Positions 9,339 through 17,595 of a stretch of DNA of 64,000 nucleotides are shown one piece after another. Both the position numbers and the translations under genes were made by a program. Under the pieces are notes generated by a model. That model was not told where the DNA came from. It saw only the letters and a list, made by a program, of their open reading frames with translations, and made no database searches. The DNA lies in NCBI RefSeq assembly GCF_002104455.1, contig NZ_NBOC01000009.1, forward strand, positions 62,001 through 126,000. The letters run 5' to 3'. The DNA is from Colwellia chukchiensis. GTDB taxonomy: Bacteria > Pseudomonadota > Gammaproteobacteria > Enterobacterales > Alteromonadaceae. Numbering within the stretch: the stretch's first letter is position 1; every line of letters starts with the position of its first letter.

Positions 9339-9794
9339 AAACTAAAAATCCTAACGACAAAGAACACGGTTATCATCTCAGCCACTATTGGCGCTAGTTG
9401 CTGTTCATGGTTCTTCTGCTAACGCAACTGCCAACACTTAAAGCACAGCAAACAGCAACAAGCTCAGTTGCTAACTGCTGCCTAATTATGTTACGGAAAC
9501 TTCAGCGCTACGCTAGCACAGTACTTGAAAATCAAACAAGCATTGCTTTAAGTGATTGCCTCATGACAACTATCAATATCAACCAAGGCACTTAATGCTC
9601 ACACGATAATATTAACAACCAACACTAAACGCTAATATTTGCCATAACGTAAGCTATCCAATGACAAGTAGCAACTCAGTCGCGCTGATAAACCAACTAG
9701 TTGCTGATCACTATTATGTAAAAATTTACAAATAGTGCTTGAAGTTACAACAAAACACCGATACTGTATATCCATACAGTATATCGAGGTTTAC
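9339..9794. other. Intergenic region upstream of sulA
   Basis: A 456-bp region between the divergent DUF1461 gene and sulA. Apart from the LexA site at its right end I see only a weak inverted pair, AGCAACT near 9668 and AGTTGCT near 9698. A 65-codon frame at 9398-9595 has a hydrophobic start but no ribosome-binding site, so I leave it uncalled. Confidence 0.45.
9762..9781 (+). promoter_or_regulatory. LexA (SOS) box controlling sulA
   Basis: TACTGTATATCCATACAGTA matches the 20-bp gammaproteobacterial LexA consensus (taCTGTatatatatACAGta) at every conserved position and is palindromic at its flanks. It ends 13 bp before the sulA start, so LexA bound here would block the promoter or the early transcript until DNA damage triggers LexA self-cleavage. 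Confidence 0.93.
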
Positions 9795-10262
9795 ATGATG
9801 AATAACGTTAACAAGCTGAAATTAATTAATAATAACAATAACCTAACTGCAAATTCTAATATGGCTTTCGCCTATAAAGTATCACCTGCTAAGTCTTGGT
9901 GTAATATAGTGCGGGTTAATGACACATTTGATTTAACTGAAACTTACCGCGATATATGTCAAAACCATCACCATGATAGCAAGTGGATTTTAATGATTAA
10001 TCCTGAGCATGATTCACTTGAAAAGTTATCAACTATGGGCAAAATTAACCCGAATAAAATATTAAAAGTAAATGCAAGTAAAGTGCAGGTCAGCTTAGCG
10101 CATATAAAAAATACACTATTAAAAGGTACCTGCTCTGCGATAATACTTTCTAATGCTCACTATAGTGAAGCACAGTTAAATGAAATATCTCGCTGCGCTG
10201 CGCTTGGTAAAACACACTGTATTTTTTTGCAAAGTAGTTTTCAAAAACAGCAATTACATTAA
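9795..10262 (+). CDS. sulA: SOS-induced cell-division inhibitor SulA
   Basis: About 155 residues. The central and C-terminal part has the SulA/RecA-like fold pattern: SPAKSWCNIVRVNDTFDL, SKWILMINPEHDSLEKLSTMGKINPNKILKVNASK and a run around LLKGTCSAIILSNAHYSEAQLNEI. SulA binds FtsZ and stops septum formation during DNA damage; it is normally removed by Lon protease. The identification rests on similarity plus a near-perfect LexA box just upstream. Two ATGs (9795 and 9798) follow GAGG at 5 or 8 bp; either could be used. A longer frame starting at 9735 would run through the LexA box and is unlikely. Confidence 0.85.
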   Translation: MMNNVNKLKLINNNNNLTANSNMAFAYKVSPAKSWCNIVRVNDTFDLTETYRDICQNHHHDSKWILMINPEHDSLEKLSTMGKINPNKILKVNASKVQVSLAHIKNTLLKGTCSAIILSNAHYSEAQLNEISRCAALGKTHCIFLQSSFQKQQLH

Positions 10263-10352
10263 GAAAACCATCACGGCTTGGCGGAAAGTTTACGAGCTTG
10301 AAGGACGAACATGCTAAACTGGTGTCATTTTATTTACTAGGTTTTCTTGATC

Positions 10353-10841
10353 ATGTTGTGTCCTTGTGGTTCAGAGCAAACATTTGCTCATTGTTGCCAA
10401 GCCATTATATCGGCAGAAAAATCTGCTAACTCGCCGCTACAGCTAATGCGTTCACGCTACACAGCCTATGCGATGCAAAATGCCGACTATATTTATCAAA
10501 CCTATGCCAGTGTAAGTCAAGTGGCACAATCGATATCCGAAATAAAAGCATGGGCACAGCAAACTAAATGGCTTAAGTTGAGCATTCATCATACCAGTGA
10601 TTATGTGCAAGATTTAATTGATCAACGCCAAGCTCAGGTTGAGTTTTCAGCGTTTTATCTACACCAAGGTGATATTTGTTGTCTGCATGAAAACTCAAAC
10701 TTTATCAAGGAGCGTGGTGCTTGGCGATATCTTGATGGCGAGGTTTTTAGCAATCAGATTATAACGACGCCCAAGCGTAATGCCCTATGTTTTTGCGCTA
10801 GCAACAAAAAATACAAACATTGCTGCGCGAAAAACGTTTAA
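10353..10841 (+). CDS. ychJ: YchJ family protein (UPF0225) with two SEC-C zinc motifs
   Basis: A 162-residue protein with a SEC-C type zinc motif at each end: CPCGSEQTFAHCC near residue 3 and CFCASNKKYKHCC near residue 146. Between them is the YchJ middle domain with LMRSRYTAYAMQNADYIYQTY and FSAFYLHQGDICCLHENSNF. SEC-C motifs bind Zn2+ and often contact SecB or ribosomal proteins; the role of YchJ itself is unknown. The ATG at 10353 is preferred over a TTG two codons earlier. Its stop overlaps by 4 bp the stop of the convergent gene on the other strand. Confidence 0.9.
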   Translation: MLCPCGSEQTFAHCCQAIISAEKSANSPLQLMRSRYTAYAMQNADYIYQTYASVSQVAQSISEIKAWAQQTKWLKLSIHHTSDYVQDLIDQRQAQVEFSAFYLHQGDICCLHENSNFIKERGAWRYLDGEVFSNQIITTPKRNALCFCASNKKYKHCCAKNV

Positions 10842-11371
10842 GCACTAGCCTGCATAAGGGGCGCCTTTACCATTGTTGACTGTAAGGAGTTCAGCCATGC
10901 CTTGGCATCAAACTCCGCCCGTTGCTGTGTTGGTGATGTGTTGTTTTGTTGATGCCTTTGCTGACAGTGCAAGCTGGTATTGGTTAATACTTGTGAAGGA
11001 ATAAATTGGCGATCATCGCGAAATGCTAACGGTTTTGGTGCTAAAGCATTTGTTAATCGAACAGCCGTTAGCTGTTGTCGCTCAACCGCACTGGCTTGGT
11101 TAAATGTAGCTATATCTTCAATTTTATCTAAAGCTAACGGCGCAGCTTTGGGCAATTGCAGAAACTTTCGCAGTTGGTCAGAGGTTGTGGTTTTTTCTGT
11201 TAGCTGAGTTTGTGGCAGATGAAATTGACTATGGGCGCGCACATCATCAGTTAACATCGCCAACATTAACGAAAAATCAGCACGTCGCGCTTGATGAACA
11301 CTTTCATTAAGCTGCTCACCTAACTGAAGTTCATGAACAAGAATGTCTTGGTTTAATGCTGTTGGTGTCAA
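10838..11371 (-). CDS. VC2046/SO_2500 family protein
   Basis: A 177-residue soluble protein. Its first half (VHELQLGEQLNESVHQARRADFSLMLAMLTDDVRAHSQFHLPQ) is what I recall for the VC2046/SO_2500 family, a gammaproteobacterial group of unknown function found in Vibrio, Shewanella and relatives. No membrane segment, signal peptide or catalytic motif is visible; the C-terminal 50 residues are Gln-rich and look less ordered. It converges on ychJ with a 4-bp overlap. Confidence 0.68.
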   Translation of the reverse strand: MTPTALNQDILVHELQLGEQLNESVHQARRADFSLMLAMLTDDVRAHSQFHLPQTQLTEKTTTSDQLRKFLQLPKAAPLALDKIEDIATFNQASAVERQQLTAVRLTNALAPKPLAFRDDRQFIPSQVLTNTSLHCQQRHQQNNTSPTQQRAEFDAKAWLNSLQSTMVKAPLMQASA

Positions 11372-11709
11372 AATAAGGTACTGATTTGCCGCTGATATTA
11401 ATCATATCGGCCAAGGCAGGCGTTACTTTAACGAAAAAATTATTAATTTAGTGAATAGATACAAATCTTTGGCATGAAAAAAATACCACTTTGCCTGCGG
11501 GTTTCACCGCAGTAGCTAAAGGCGTCATAGTGTGTAAAATAAATCGCACCTAGGCGTGAGCACTGTCATGCTAACACACGCTTGCCCCGCATGATCTTCA
11601 ATAGCGTGTTATAAAAGTAACGTCAGGTGCTATCAGTCAAAATAATACTCAACGTGGCCCAAATTCAGCAGGTAGACTTAGTACTGAGTTCCTTCAAAGT
11701 CGAGTTTTT
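11372..11709. other. Intergenic region with a small hairpin downstream of rstB
   Basis: A 338-bp gap between rstB and the start of the VC2046-family gene, both on the minus strand. CTGCGG (11495-11500) pairs with CCGCAG (11507-11512). On the minus strand a T-run follows only about 16 nt later, so this is at most a weak terminator for rstB. The rest must hold the promoter of the downstream gene, but I see no clear hexamers. Confidence 0.4.
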
Positions 11710-13002
11710 TTATGTGGCTTGATGTTTGATTGGCCAACGAAGAATAAAAGTTGCGCCGCCATGCTCACTATCAACAACACTTGCGCTTCCGCCATGCCAC
11801 TCCATGATACGGCAAACAATAGCCAAACCTAAACCAAAGCCGCCAGTCGCTCTGTTTCGCGACACATCACCGCGCGAAAATGCGTCAAAAATAGTGCGTT
11901 TAAAGTCATCTTTAACACCACCACCATTGTCGGTTACTCGAATCTCCACCTGCTCGCCATCTTGGTGAATACTAATCTCTATTTCGCCATTGCCATATTT
12001 AATTGCATTAGATATATAGTTATTTAAGGCTCGACTAATAAAGTGTCGATCGGTATCAACGAGTAAATCGCCAACGTGGTTTGTAATGGTAAATTTTTGC
12101 TCAAACTGCTGATAGTTGCCTACTTGTTTTTCTACAATATCAAGTAACGACTCTTCATTAAAGTTAAGCTTAGGCTTATCACTATCAAAACTTGCGTAGA
12201 TAAGCATTTCGCTAATTAGCTGCTCTAGCTCACATATATCTTGACTAATGGCATTACGATATTTTTCTTGTTTAGCTTTATCTTCTGTACAGGCTAGCAT
12301 TTGCAAGGCAAACTTGCTGCGTGCTAATGGTGTGCGTAACTCATGGGCTACAGCGGTAGAGAGCTCTTTATGGGCATCTATTAAACGTTTAATTCGACTT
12401 GCCATGGTATTAAATGCGTTCACCATAGGTTCTGTCATGGTTGAACTTGCTTCTGGTGCAAGCATATCAAAGCTTTCTTGACCAAAGTTAATTGCGGTGG
12501 TGCGCAGTCGATCTAAATCCCGAGAGAGTGGTCGTAGCCAAAAGAATAATATGCAGGCCAAACAGGCCAACAGTATCACCCGGATCATGGCTTCCATGCG
12601 CGGCCGAGTCGGCATTTTGGCTGGTCCTAAAACGATAGCTGAAGCGGAGTCATGAACCCGATGATGAATTTCAACCGCATCATTATCATAAAAAATATGG
12701 GTATCATTTTCTTTGATAACATCATGTTTACTATGACTTATAGCTTTAGTTTCTTGCTCCGGCTTCAAGGTTAACGGCAGCTGCCACTGCGTTGCTGCGC
12801 TGGCAACAATCTCTTGCCACTCATCTTCTGGGTGCTTGACTAAGTAGTTAGAAAGCGCGATCAGCATGCTTTTATAACCAGTATAAGACTCAATATCTTG
12901 CTCTAAATATGAACTCCAAACTTCATCGAGTATCCATGAAAAAATAATAAAAATTGAGATTATAAGGAAATATAAGCTAAAAAATGAGCGTCCGAGTTTC
13001 AT
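11710..13002 (-). CDS. rstB: Two-component sensor histidine kinase, RstB-like
   Basis: A 430-residue inner-membrane sensor: membrane segment near residues 8-27, a periplasmic domain of about 110 residues, a second segment near 140-158, HAMP, then a kinase core. The phosphorylated His is H220 in AVAHELRTPLARS; the N box is NYISNAIKYGNGEIEI, G1 is VTDNGGGVKDDF and G2 is GGFGLGLAI. The order and partner fit RstB, whose ligand is unknown in most species. A longer frame begins with TTG at 13044; the ATG at 13002 is preferred because it follows TTAGGCAG and places the membrane segment at the N terminus. It is encoded 76 bp after rstA on the same strand. Confidence 0.82.
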   Translation of the reverse strand: MKLGRSFFSLYFLIISIFIIFSWILDEVWSSYLEQDIESYTGYKSMLIALSNYLVKHPEDEWQEIVASAATQWQLPLTLKPEQETKAISHSKHDVIKENDTHIFYDNDAVEIHHRVHDSASAIVLGPAKMPTRPRMEAMIRVILLACLACILFFWLRPLSRDLDRLRTTAINFGQESFDMLAPEASSTMTEPMVNAFNTMASRIKRLIDAHKELSTAVAHELRTPLARSKFALQMLACTEDKAKQEKYRNAISQDICELEQLISEMLIYASFDSDKPKLNFNEESLLDIVEKQVGNYQQFEQKFTITNHVGDLLVDTDRHFISRALNNYISNAIKYGNGEIEISIHQDGEQVEIRVTDNGGGVKDDFKRTIFDAFSRGDVSRNRATGGFGLGLAIVCRIMEWHGGSASVVDSEHGGATFILRWPIKHQAT

Positions 13003-13078
13003 TAAACTGCCTAAGAGTAAAGGGTTTGCACGAATGCGCTGCAATCACAAGTCATTCGCTTATCAATATTGAACAATG

Positions 13079-13795
13079 TTAATTCCAAGCGTCTGGAACA
13101 AATAAATACCCTTGTCCCCAGATAGTTTTAATACGAAAAGGCGTTTCATTACTGTCGTGGAGTTTTTTACGCAAACGAGATATGCGTACATCTACACTTC
13201 TGTCCATACCGTCATATTCACGACCAACGACCGCTTTGTAGATATAATCTCGGTTCTGTACTTCGCCAGAGCGGCTCGCTAATAACCACAACAAATCAAA
13301 CTCTTGACTGGTTAACTCTATATTTTCACCGTGTAAGGTAACTTGTCTAGAGCCGCGATTAATGTGCAATTGGCCAAAATCAATTTCCGCATTCTCTTTG
13401 GCATCTGCTGGTAACTGGCCACGACGTAACAAGGCATTGACGCGTGCTAATAACACTCGTGGCTCGACGGGTTTAATAACATAATCATCGGCACCAATCT
13501 CCAGCCCTAACACTTGATCAAAGTCTGTGCCTTTGGCTGTTAACATTAAAATCGGCCCCTTATATGCTGGACGTAGCTCTTTACAAACTGCAAAGCCATC
13601 TTTACCGGGTAACATAATATCTAGAATAATTAGATCAGGTGCGAATTTATCAACACGCTTTTCGACCGTATCGCCCCTGAATTCTTGCTTAACATGGTAG
13701 CCTTCACTTTCTAAAAACTCAGCAACCAGATCTGAGAGTTGACGATCATCCTCAACGAGTAATATCTTTTTTACTGAAGAAATATTATCTGACAT
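13079..13795 (-). CDS. rstA: Two-component response regulator, RstA/OmpR type
   Basis: 238 residues: a receiver domain (1-120) and a winged-helix DNA-binding domain (135-235). The acidic pair E15-D16-D17, phospho-acceptor D59 (IILDIMLPGKDG) and conserved K108 (DDYVIKPVEP) are intact. The C-terminal domain shows the OmpR pattern with ELTSQEFDLLWLLASRSGEVQNRDYIYKAVVG and DGMDRSVDVRISRLRKKL. Phosphorylated by the adjacent histidine kinase, it should act as a dimer on promoter repeats. It is the first gene of the pair. In RstA relatives the last helix ends IKTIWGQGYLF, as here. Confidence 0.88.
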   Translation of the reverse strand: MSDNISSVKKILLVEDDRQLSDLVAEFLESEGYHVKQEFRGDTVEKRVDKFAPDLIILDIMLPGKDGFAVCKELRPAYKGPILMLTAKGTDFDQVLGLEIGADDYVIKPVEPRVLLARVNALLRRGQLPADAKENAEIDFGQLHINRGSRQVTLHGENIELTSQEFDLLWLLASRSGEVQNRDYIYKAVVGREYDGMDRSVDVRISRLRKKLHDSNETPFRIKTIWGQGYLFVPDAWN

Positions 13796-14141
13796 TTATG
13801 TACTCCTAATTTATTGTGCTGCCTATCAGCAATTACCCGGACATACCTTCAACACAGTTCGGCACTGCTTCAGCTAAGATATAACAACTACTTTGAGTAT
13901 GGATAGGTTTAGCTTAAAATGTTTAATAAAAATTAACAACGCTATGTACAAGGTATTACTGCAATAGTACAACTTATTACTCTGCAATTACACTTAATTA
14001 CACCATGCTAACAGCTTGAGTTTCATTGCCTTTTTCTGATAACTAAAATAATTAAAAACACCAGTTAACTGGCACTTTATAATATTTACTTAACATGGCT
14101 TGCACCCTACAATAGCTTTACTCCAGTCTATTAGCGCTATC
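13796..14141. other. Divergent promoter region between rstA and an MFS gene
   Basis: This 346-bp region is AT-rich, with no extended inverted repeat or terminator. It should contain the rstA promoter and that of the MFS gene. A TTG at 14100 could extend the MFS frame by 14 codons, but without a ribosome-binding site. Confidence 0.4.
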
Positions 14142-15398
14142 ATGAATCACACTCCAAAAAGAACCGCTGTCGCCAGCAATGATGCTCTGACAGAAAGGTC
14201 TCAAGCTAAGAAAACCTTATTTTCCGTTATGCTCGTCGTGCTATTTAGCAGTGCCGGCATTGCTTTGCCCTATCCCATTTTAGCGCCACTTTTTCTGAAT
14301 GAAATTAGTCCATTAACAACTTTTGCCCATTTACCCAGTAAAATTTTACTGGGCATAATATTAGCAACTTACCCATTAGGGGTTATCATAGGTAGCTCAG
14401 TACTTGGCGCGGCATCTGGGGTCTATGGTCGCAAGAAAGTGTTGATACTAACATTGGTACTCACCGCATTAAGTTACGTTTTATCGGCGTTAGCTGTCAT
14501 AGCAGAAAACTTCTTACTACTGGCGATAGCACGCTTTGTGACTGGTGTTTTTGCCGGTAACATTAGCATTGCCAAAGCCATCGCTGTCGATTTATCGCCA
14601 AAGTTAGATAAAACTTATACTTTTAACCTCGTTAATGCCACCGGATATTTAGGTTGGCTACTAGGGCCGCTAGCCGGTGGGCTATTGGCCAGCTATGGCT
14701 TAGATACAGTATTCTTTTTCGCGGCGGCAACATTATTTATTGCCTTAATAAGTGTACTCACCTTTTTACCCTTTGATGAAAAAGCCTGGAGCCAAGAACA
14801 GATAAAGTTTCGCCAACTATTTAGCTCGCAAAACTCTTTCGCCTTACTCAGCAATAGCAAAATTAGGCGAATCTTTAGCATTTACTTATTAGCAACCCTA
14901 GGCCTAAACGCTTATTACGAGTTTTACCCTGTGTGGTTAGTTGAACGATTTGCTTTTTCTAGTGCCGCCATAGGTTACATTACCGTGCTGTTGACGCTAT
15001 TTATGATTTTTACCAGTGTTTTTATGGTCAAAAAGCTCAATTATTTGTTAGGTCTTAAAAACGGCGCAACGCTTGGTATGGTGTTAATGGCATTGTTATT
15101 TGTCATTCACCCGCTCTTATCAAGCAGTACAATTTGGCCAGTTTATGGCGCAATCGGCGTCGCGATTGCCATTTTTAATGGCTTATTACCTGTATATATC
15201 TCCGAACAATATGCCGATATAGAACAAGGTCAACTCATGGGCCTTATTACCACGGTATTTAGTTTGGCCAGCGTTATCATGGCGCTTGTGGGTAGCGCCT
15301 TAGCATTATTTGGTGCGCATTGGGCGATTATTTTTGGCGCGCTATTGTTATTTATCGCTGCAATCGACTTTAGTTACAGCCAACACAGCAAACATTAG
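14142..15398 (+). CDS. Major facilitator superfamily transporter
   Basis: 418 residues with twelve likely membrane helices. The MFS loop 2-3 signature appears as GAASGVYGRKKVLI, after a first helix ending in a GIALPYPILAPLF pattern seen in multidrug and sugar-phosphate carriers, and FVTGVFAGNISIAKAIAVDL in helix 4-5. LGWLLGPLAGGLLASYG in helix 5 resembles the antiporter motif C of drug exporters, which favours efflux by H+ antiport. The substrate cannot be inferred. ATG at 14142 was chosen; no strong ribosome-binding site is visible. It stands alone, convergent with the next block. Confidence 0.85.
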   Translation: MNHTPKRTAVASNDALTERSQAKKTLFSVMLVVLFSSAGIALPYPILAPLFLNEISPLTTFAHLPSKILLGIILATYPLGVIIGSSVLGAASGVYGRKKVLILTLVLTALSYVLSALAVIAENFLLLAIARFVTGVFAGNISIAKAIAVDLSPKLDKTYTFNLVNATGYLGWLLGPLAGGLLASYGLDTVFFFAAATLFIALISVLTFLPFDEKAWSQEQIKFRQLFSSQNSFALLSNSKIRRIFSIYLLATLGLNAYYEFYPVWLVERFAFSSAAIGYITVLLTLFMIFTSVFMVKKLNYLLGLKNGATLGMVLMALLFVIHPLLSSSTIWPVYGAIGVAIAIFNGLLPVYISEQYADIEQGQLMGLITTVFSLASVIMALVGSALALFGAHWAIIFGALLLFIAAIDFSYSQHSKH

Positions 15399-15441
15399 CG
15401 TTTTAGCAACTATTTAACCGCGTGATACTATAGATAAAATA

Positions 15442-17595
15442 TCATGGTCCAGCGTACCATTTACGTTCAAGCCATAATAGCAACAAAAGTGTTAACATAA
15501 TTAGCCAAAGATAACGCTTATCAACAGCTTGGTAGCTATGCCTTTTAACTAAAGCCTTGTTGGCTAATGCCTTATTGCTGCTATATTTTCTACTCGCACC
15601 CTGTTTACGCGCTTGTTGCCAGACCCTAAAATCTGCATCATCATAAAAATAACGCGCTTGGCTTGCTAATAGCCGTTGATCTTCTGCTAAGGCATGAAAC
15701 TCAAGCCAACCTTTTGTCGGCGCACGAAAACGGCCGCACTTTTTCATGCCCGATAATGGATAACTGCTTAACGACACTTGCGGCGAATACACCTGTGCCT
15801 GTGGTGATAATAAACATATGTTGTGAAACTGTTTAGCTAAGCTTAATTCTGCAGGTAACGGCAATAGCCATTTAGTGTGATTATTGTTACGCAGTAAATG
15901 TGACAGTAAATATTGCCAATAATGACTATAAATTGCCGGTGATGTTTGTAATGCCCATTGATAGCTTTGCTGCAGCGATGACATTGCCACCACGCCTAAG
16001 CCTAGCGTTTGTTTAACCACCAAAGCCTGGCCTGAATTTGCCATTACTAGGCTTTGCGCTGAGTTTGCGATCAGTGCGATTGCAGCTTGTGCGCTCAGTG
16101 TTTGCGCATCGCCTAATGGCGGTTGCTTTGGCCAAGTAACATTAACCGACGCAAGTGTACTGTCTGCTGAGCTAAGGGTAAATAAGTTCAATAACTTAGT
16201 CATATCTTTATGGCTAGCTTGACTTTTTTTCCCTAGCAAACTGGCATCAGCCCAAATTAATAGCCCTAAACCTTGCGTTATGGCGTGATATAAAGCCGAC
16301 ACTTCGGGAGCGGATAACGCTAACAAAGCGCGACTGTCGATGATGAGCAGATCATTATTGGCTAATAATGATGCGCTTAAGCGATGATCGGCTGTTGCTT
16401 GCGCCTGCTTTTTATTACCGCCAACAGTATCGCTTACGCTAGCATAATGCGCGGCATTGATCGGGTTTAATAACTGCTGCGCCCACTGCTGCTCGCTTAT
16501 TTGGCTAATAACATGAATTTGGTTACCTGTCTGGCTAAGCCATTGTTTTAACTTCCTAGTTTCAAACGAAGGTGCCGACTGCTTAACCAAGACCCGCACA
16601 GGCTGCGCTTTAACTACGCTCACCGCAATGGTTTCGAAAAGCCTTGCTGGTTGTTCAGATACAGCCTCAGTGACATTACTGGCTTTATTAGTGATGGCAC
16701 TAAGCTGTAATTGGTAGCTAAATAACCCAGTGACCTTACTGGTGGTGGTTAATGAAAATGTTTCATGGTTGGTGAGTATCGCGCTATCAAGTACCTGATC
16801 ATGATGTACTAAGCTCAAACGATAATGTTTGCTCTCATTAACGGCTCGTTGCAAACGACCGGTTACTGTTAGTGCTTGACCTAAATTTAATTGCCGCTGC
16901 CAATGTAAAGCAACCAAGCCGGTTTGCAATTGACTGGCGACATACTCAAATGTAATTACTGCGCTATTTTGCGTTTGCTGCTGTTGTTGAAACAAACGTA
17001 ACGGCTGCCATTGCTGCTCTGTTAAGCCATCTCCCCATATTTTTAACTGCCTCGGTGCAGTATATTTAGCCCCAAACACGGGCCAAGCCCCCTCATTGGC
17101 GGTGCGCCATAGTCGAGTTAACTCAGTTACTGAGCGAACCTTGATAATTTTATGCTGATAGCGACTCAAGGCTTTAGGCATTGCATGTTGCCATTGCGCT
17201 GTTTTTAGCTCTGGCGCTAACCACCAAATACGATCTGCTAGGTGCAACGCTTGACTTACTTGCGGCGCTGAAATGTCAGCTAATTCTATTGCACCAGTCG
17301 CCCCATCACTTGTCAAACTGGGCGTTAGTAAAATATCAAATGCCGTGGGCTGAAGTTTGACCTGTACGGGTAATACATAAAGTAAGACGCTACTAAAAAA
17401 CAGCCCGTTACCTAGCATTAGTAAGGCGCAGTGCAGCTTACTCCATCGCTTAGATCTCGGCACTTGCAGGCGATAAAAACGGCGATAAATTAACGTCCAG
17501 GTTAGCACTAAGCCAATAAGTGCCAAACTCAGTAACCACCAATGCTGGGCACTGTTAAGTGTTACTTGATAATGTTCACTTAAGGCTAGGGTCAC
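15442..17595 (-). CDS. Membrane-anchored protein with glutamine-amidotransferase-like region, last gene of the MoxR cluster
   Basis: 717 residues with two membrane segments at the N terminus (about 20-37 and 54-77), a very long extracytoplasmic part, and one membrane segment at the end (YLWLIMLTLLLLLWLERKW). The middle part has beta-sandwich-like repeats, and NDLLIIDSRALLALSAPEVSAL plus GLGLLIWADASLLG resemble the amidotransferase-like fold found in BatA-type cluster proteins. I cannot name a family with certainty. The GTG start overlaps the previous gene's stop (GTGA) and follows AGAGG at 7 bp, so translation is coupled. The role is inferred only from context: an envelope partner of the MoxR/DUF58 proteins. 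Confidence 0.6.
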   Translation of the reverse strand: MTLALSEHYQVTLNSAQHWWLLSLALIGLVLTWTLIYRRFYRLQVPRSKRWSKLHCALLMLGNGLFFSSVLLYVLPVQVKLQPTAFDILLTPSLTSDGATGAIELADISAPQVSQALHLADRIWWLAPELKTAQWQHAMPKALSRYQHKIIKVRSVTELTRLWRTANEGAWPVFGAKYTAPRQLKIWGDGLTEQQWQPLRLFQQQQQTQNSAVITFEYVASQLQTGLVALHWQRQLNLGQALTVTGRLQRAVNESKHYRLSLVHHDQVLDSAILTNHETFSLTTTSKVTGLFSYQLQLSAITNKASNVTEAVSEQPARLFETIAVSVVKAQPVRVLVKQSAPSFETRKLKQWLSQTGNQIHVISQISEQQWAQQLLNPINAAHYASVSDTVGGNKKQAQATADHRLSASLLANNDLLIIDSRALLALSAPEVSALYHAITQGLGLLIWADASLLGKKSQASHKDMTKLLNLFTLSSADSTLASVNVTWPKQPPLGDAQTLSAQAAIALIANSAQSLVMANSGQALVVKQTLGLGVVAMSSLQQSYQWALQTSPAIYSHYWQYLLSHLLRNNNHTKWLLPLPAELSLAKQFHNICLLSPQAQVYSPQVSLSSYPLSGMKKCGRFRAPTKGWLEFHALAEDQRLLASQARYFYDDADFRVWQQARKQGASRKYSSNKALANKALVKRHSYQAVDKRYLWLIMLTLLLLLWLERKWYAGP

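Noticed and set aside
9398-9595. 65-codon frame with hydrophobic N terminus upstream of sulA
   Set aside because: Could pass for a secreted peptide, but it has no ribosome-binding site and four Cys in a mixed pattern; it lies in the sulA upstream region.
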